Positions 38,137 through 38,414 of a stretch of DNA of 38,414 nucleotides are shown here, piece by piece. Position 1 is the stretch's first letter. Each line of letters starts with the position of its first letter. The stretch covers positions 1-38,414 of the forward strand of contig DAOOOW010000010.1 of assembly GCA_035387885.1 (NCBI GenBank), given 5' to 3'. The notes beneath the pieces are model-generated. The model saw nothing but the letters and a program-made list of their open reading frames with translations. It did not search any database and was not told the origin of the DNA. Position numbers and translations under genes: made by a program. This stretch comes from DAOOOW01 sp035387885. Its GTDB lineage: Bacteria; Patescibacteriota; Patescibacteriia; UBA2196.

Positions 38137-38414
38137 AAATTGTGTTTAATGGGTTTTTAATTCAAGATTACCAGTATTTTTGATTCAATGCCTCTGTTCT
38201 GAACCATCTTATTATTTGATAAAAACATGTTTATTACCTTACTTCATGGAGGTTCAAAGTGCAACTTTGAACCAACATTCAACACAAAAGTGAAAGCGAA
38301 AACCTTCCCTGCCTACCGGCAGACAGGTTTTGGTTATTTTCTTAAACAAGAAAAGAAGATTAATCTGAATTCTATTCCAAAGTGCAACATTAGGTTTTTG
38401 ATTTAAATATTTCA
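38137..38414. repeat. Noncoding end with palindromes
   Basis: No gene is seen. It holds a perfect 10-bp inverted repeat GGTTCAAAGT/ACTTTGAACC around GCA (38251-38273), a CCTGCCTACCGGCAGACAGG palindrome (about 38310-38330) and a partial second copy of the CAAAGTGCAAC word near 38381. Confidence 0.6.

Noticed and set aside
1..38414. CRISPR array, insertion sequence with transposase, rRNA genes
   Set aside because: No regularly spaced direct repeats, no transposase or Cas motif and no 16S, 23S or 5S signature were seen.

Overview
This AT-rich window carries the str and S10-spc ribosomal protein clusters of a reduced bacterial genome, most likely a member of the Candidate Phyla Radiation (Patescibacteria), probably Parcubacteria-like. 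The grounds are a complete S10-spc gene order without rpmD (L30), very short proteins with few Shine-Dalgarno sequences, large proteins of no recognisable family, and intergenic spacers full of short palindromic repeats. TGA is an ordinary stop here: rpsJ, rplE and map end in it.

Layout. 1-341 is a patch of nested inverted repeats. 342-2919 holds an RlpA-like secreted protein followed by ftsE and ftsX (cell-envelope and division). 3062-4694 is an RNA-rich block: tRNA-Gln, then two promoter-to-terminator transcription units with no convincing long ORF. One is a structured RNA of about 265 nt. The other is a GC-rich RNA of about 870 nt with many perfect helices, interrupted downstream by a 100-N scaffold gap that is probably an assembly artefact. 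5009-6786 has ychF and an ndk-like gene. 6895-7452 has two more small structured RNA candidates and tRNA-Pro. 7540-10606 is a decaying accessory patch: an XRE-regulator remnant, a large protein of unknown function followed in another frame by a KH-domain segment, and a broken DHH-type gene. 10831-12576 has a membrane-anchored methyltransferase, rpmB (minus strand) and an M50 protease.

12777-18204 is the str cluster: rpsL, rpsG, fusA, an unknown acidic protein, tuf. It starts at a strong promoter followed at once by a terminator-like hairpin. The fusA product has altered guanine-recognition motifs. 18336-30917 is S10-spc: rpsJ, rplC, (antisense small membrane gene), rplD, rplW, rplB, rpsS, rplV, rpsC, rplP, rpmC, rpsQ, rplN, rplX, rplE, rpsN, rpsH, rplF, rplR, rpsE, rplO, secY. 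Between secY and its usual partners adk and map lies an insertion of unknown genes (31048-36412): a small DUF5663-like protein, a 1325-residue membrane-anchored protein with an internal duplication, and two minus-strand membrane proteins. The window ends in a noncoding, repeat-bearing stretch after map.

The core genes work together in translation and Sec export (ribosomal proteins, EF-G, EF-Tu, YchF, SecY), with Adk, NDK and Map in nucleotide balance and N-terminal methionine removal. The most unusual content is the cluster of uncharacterised structured RNAs next to the two tRNA genes and the paired G4/G5 substitutions in EF-G. All family calls are from reading motifs; no database search was possible.
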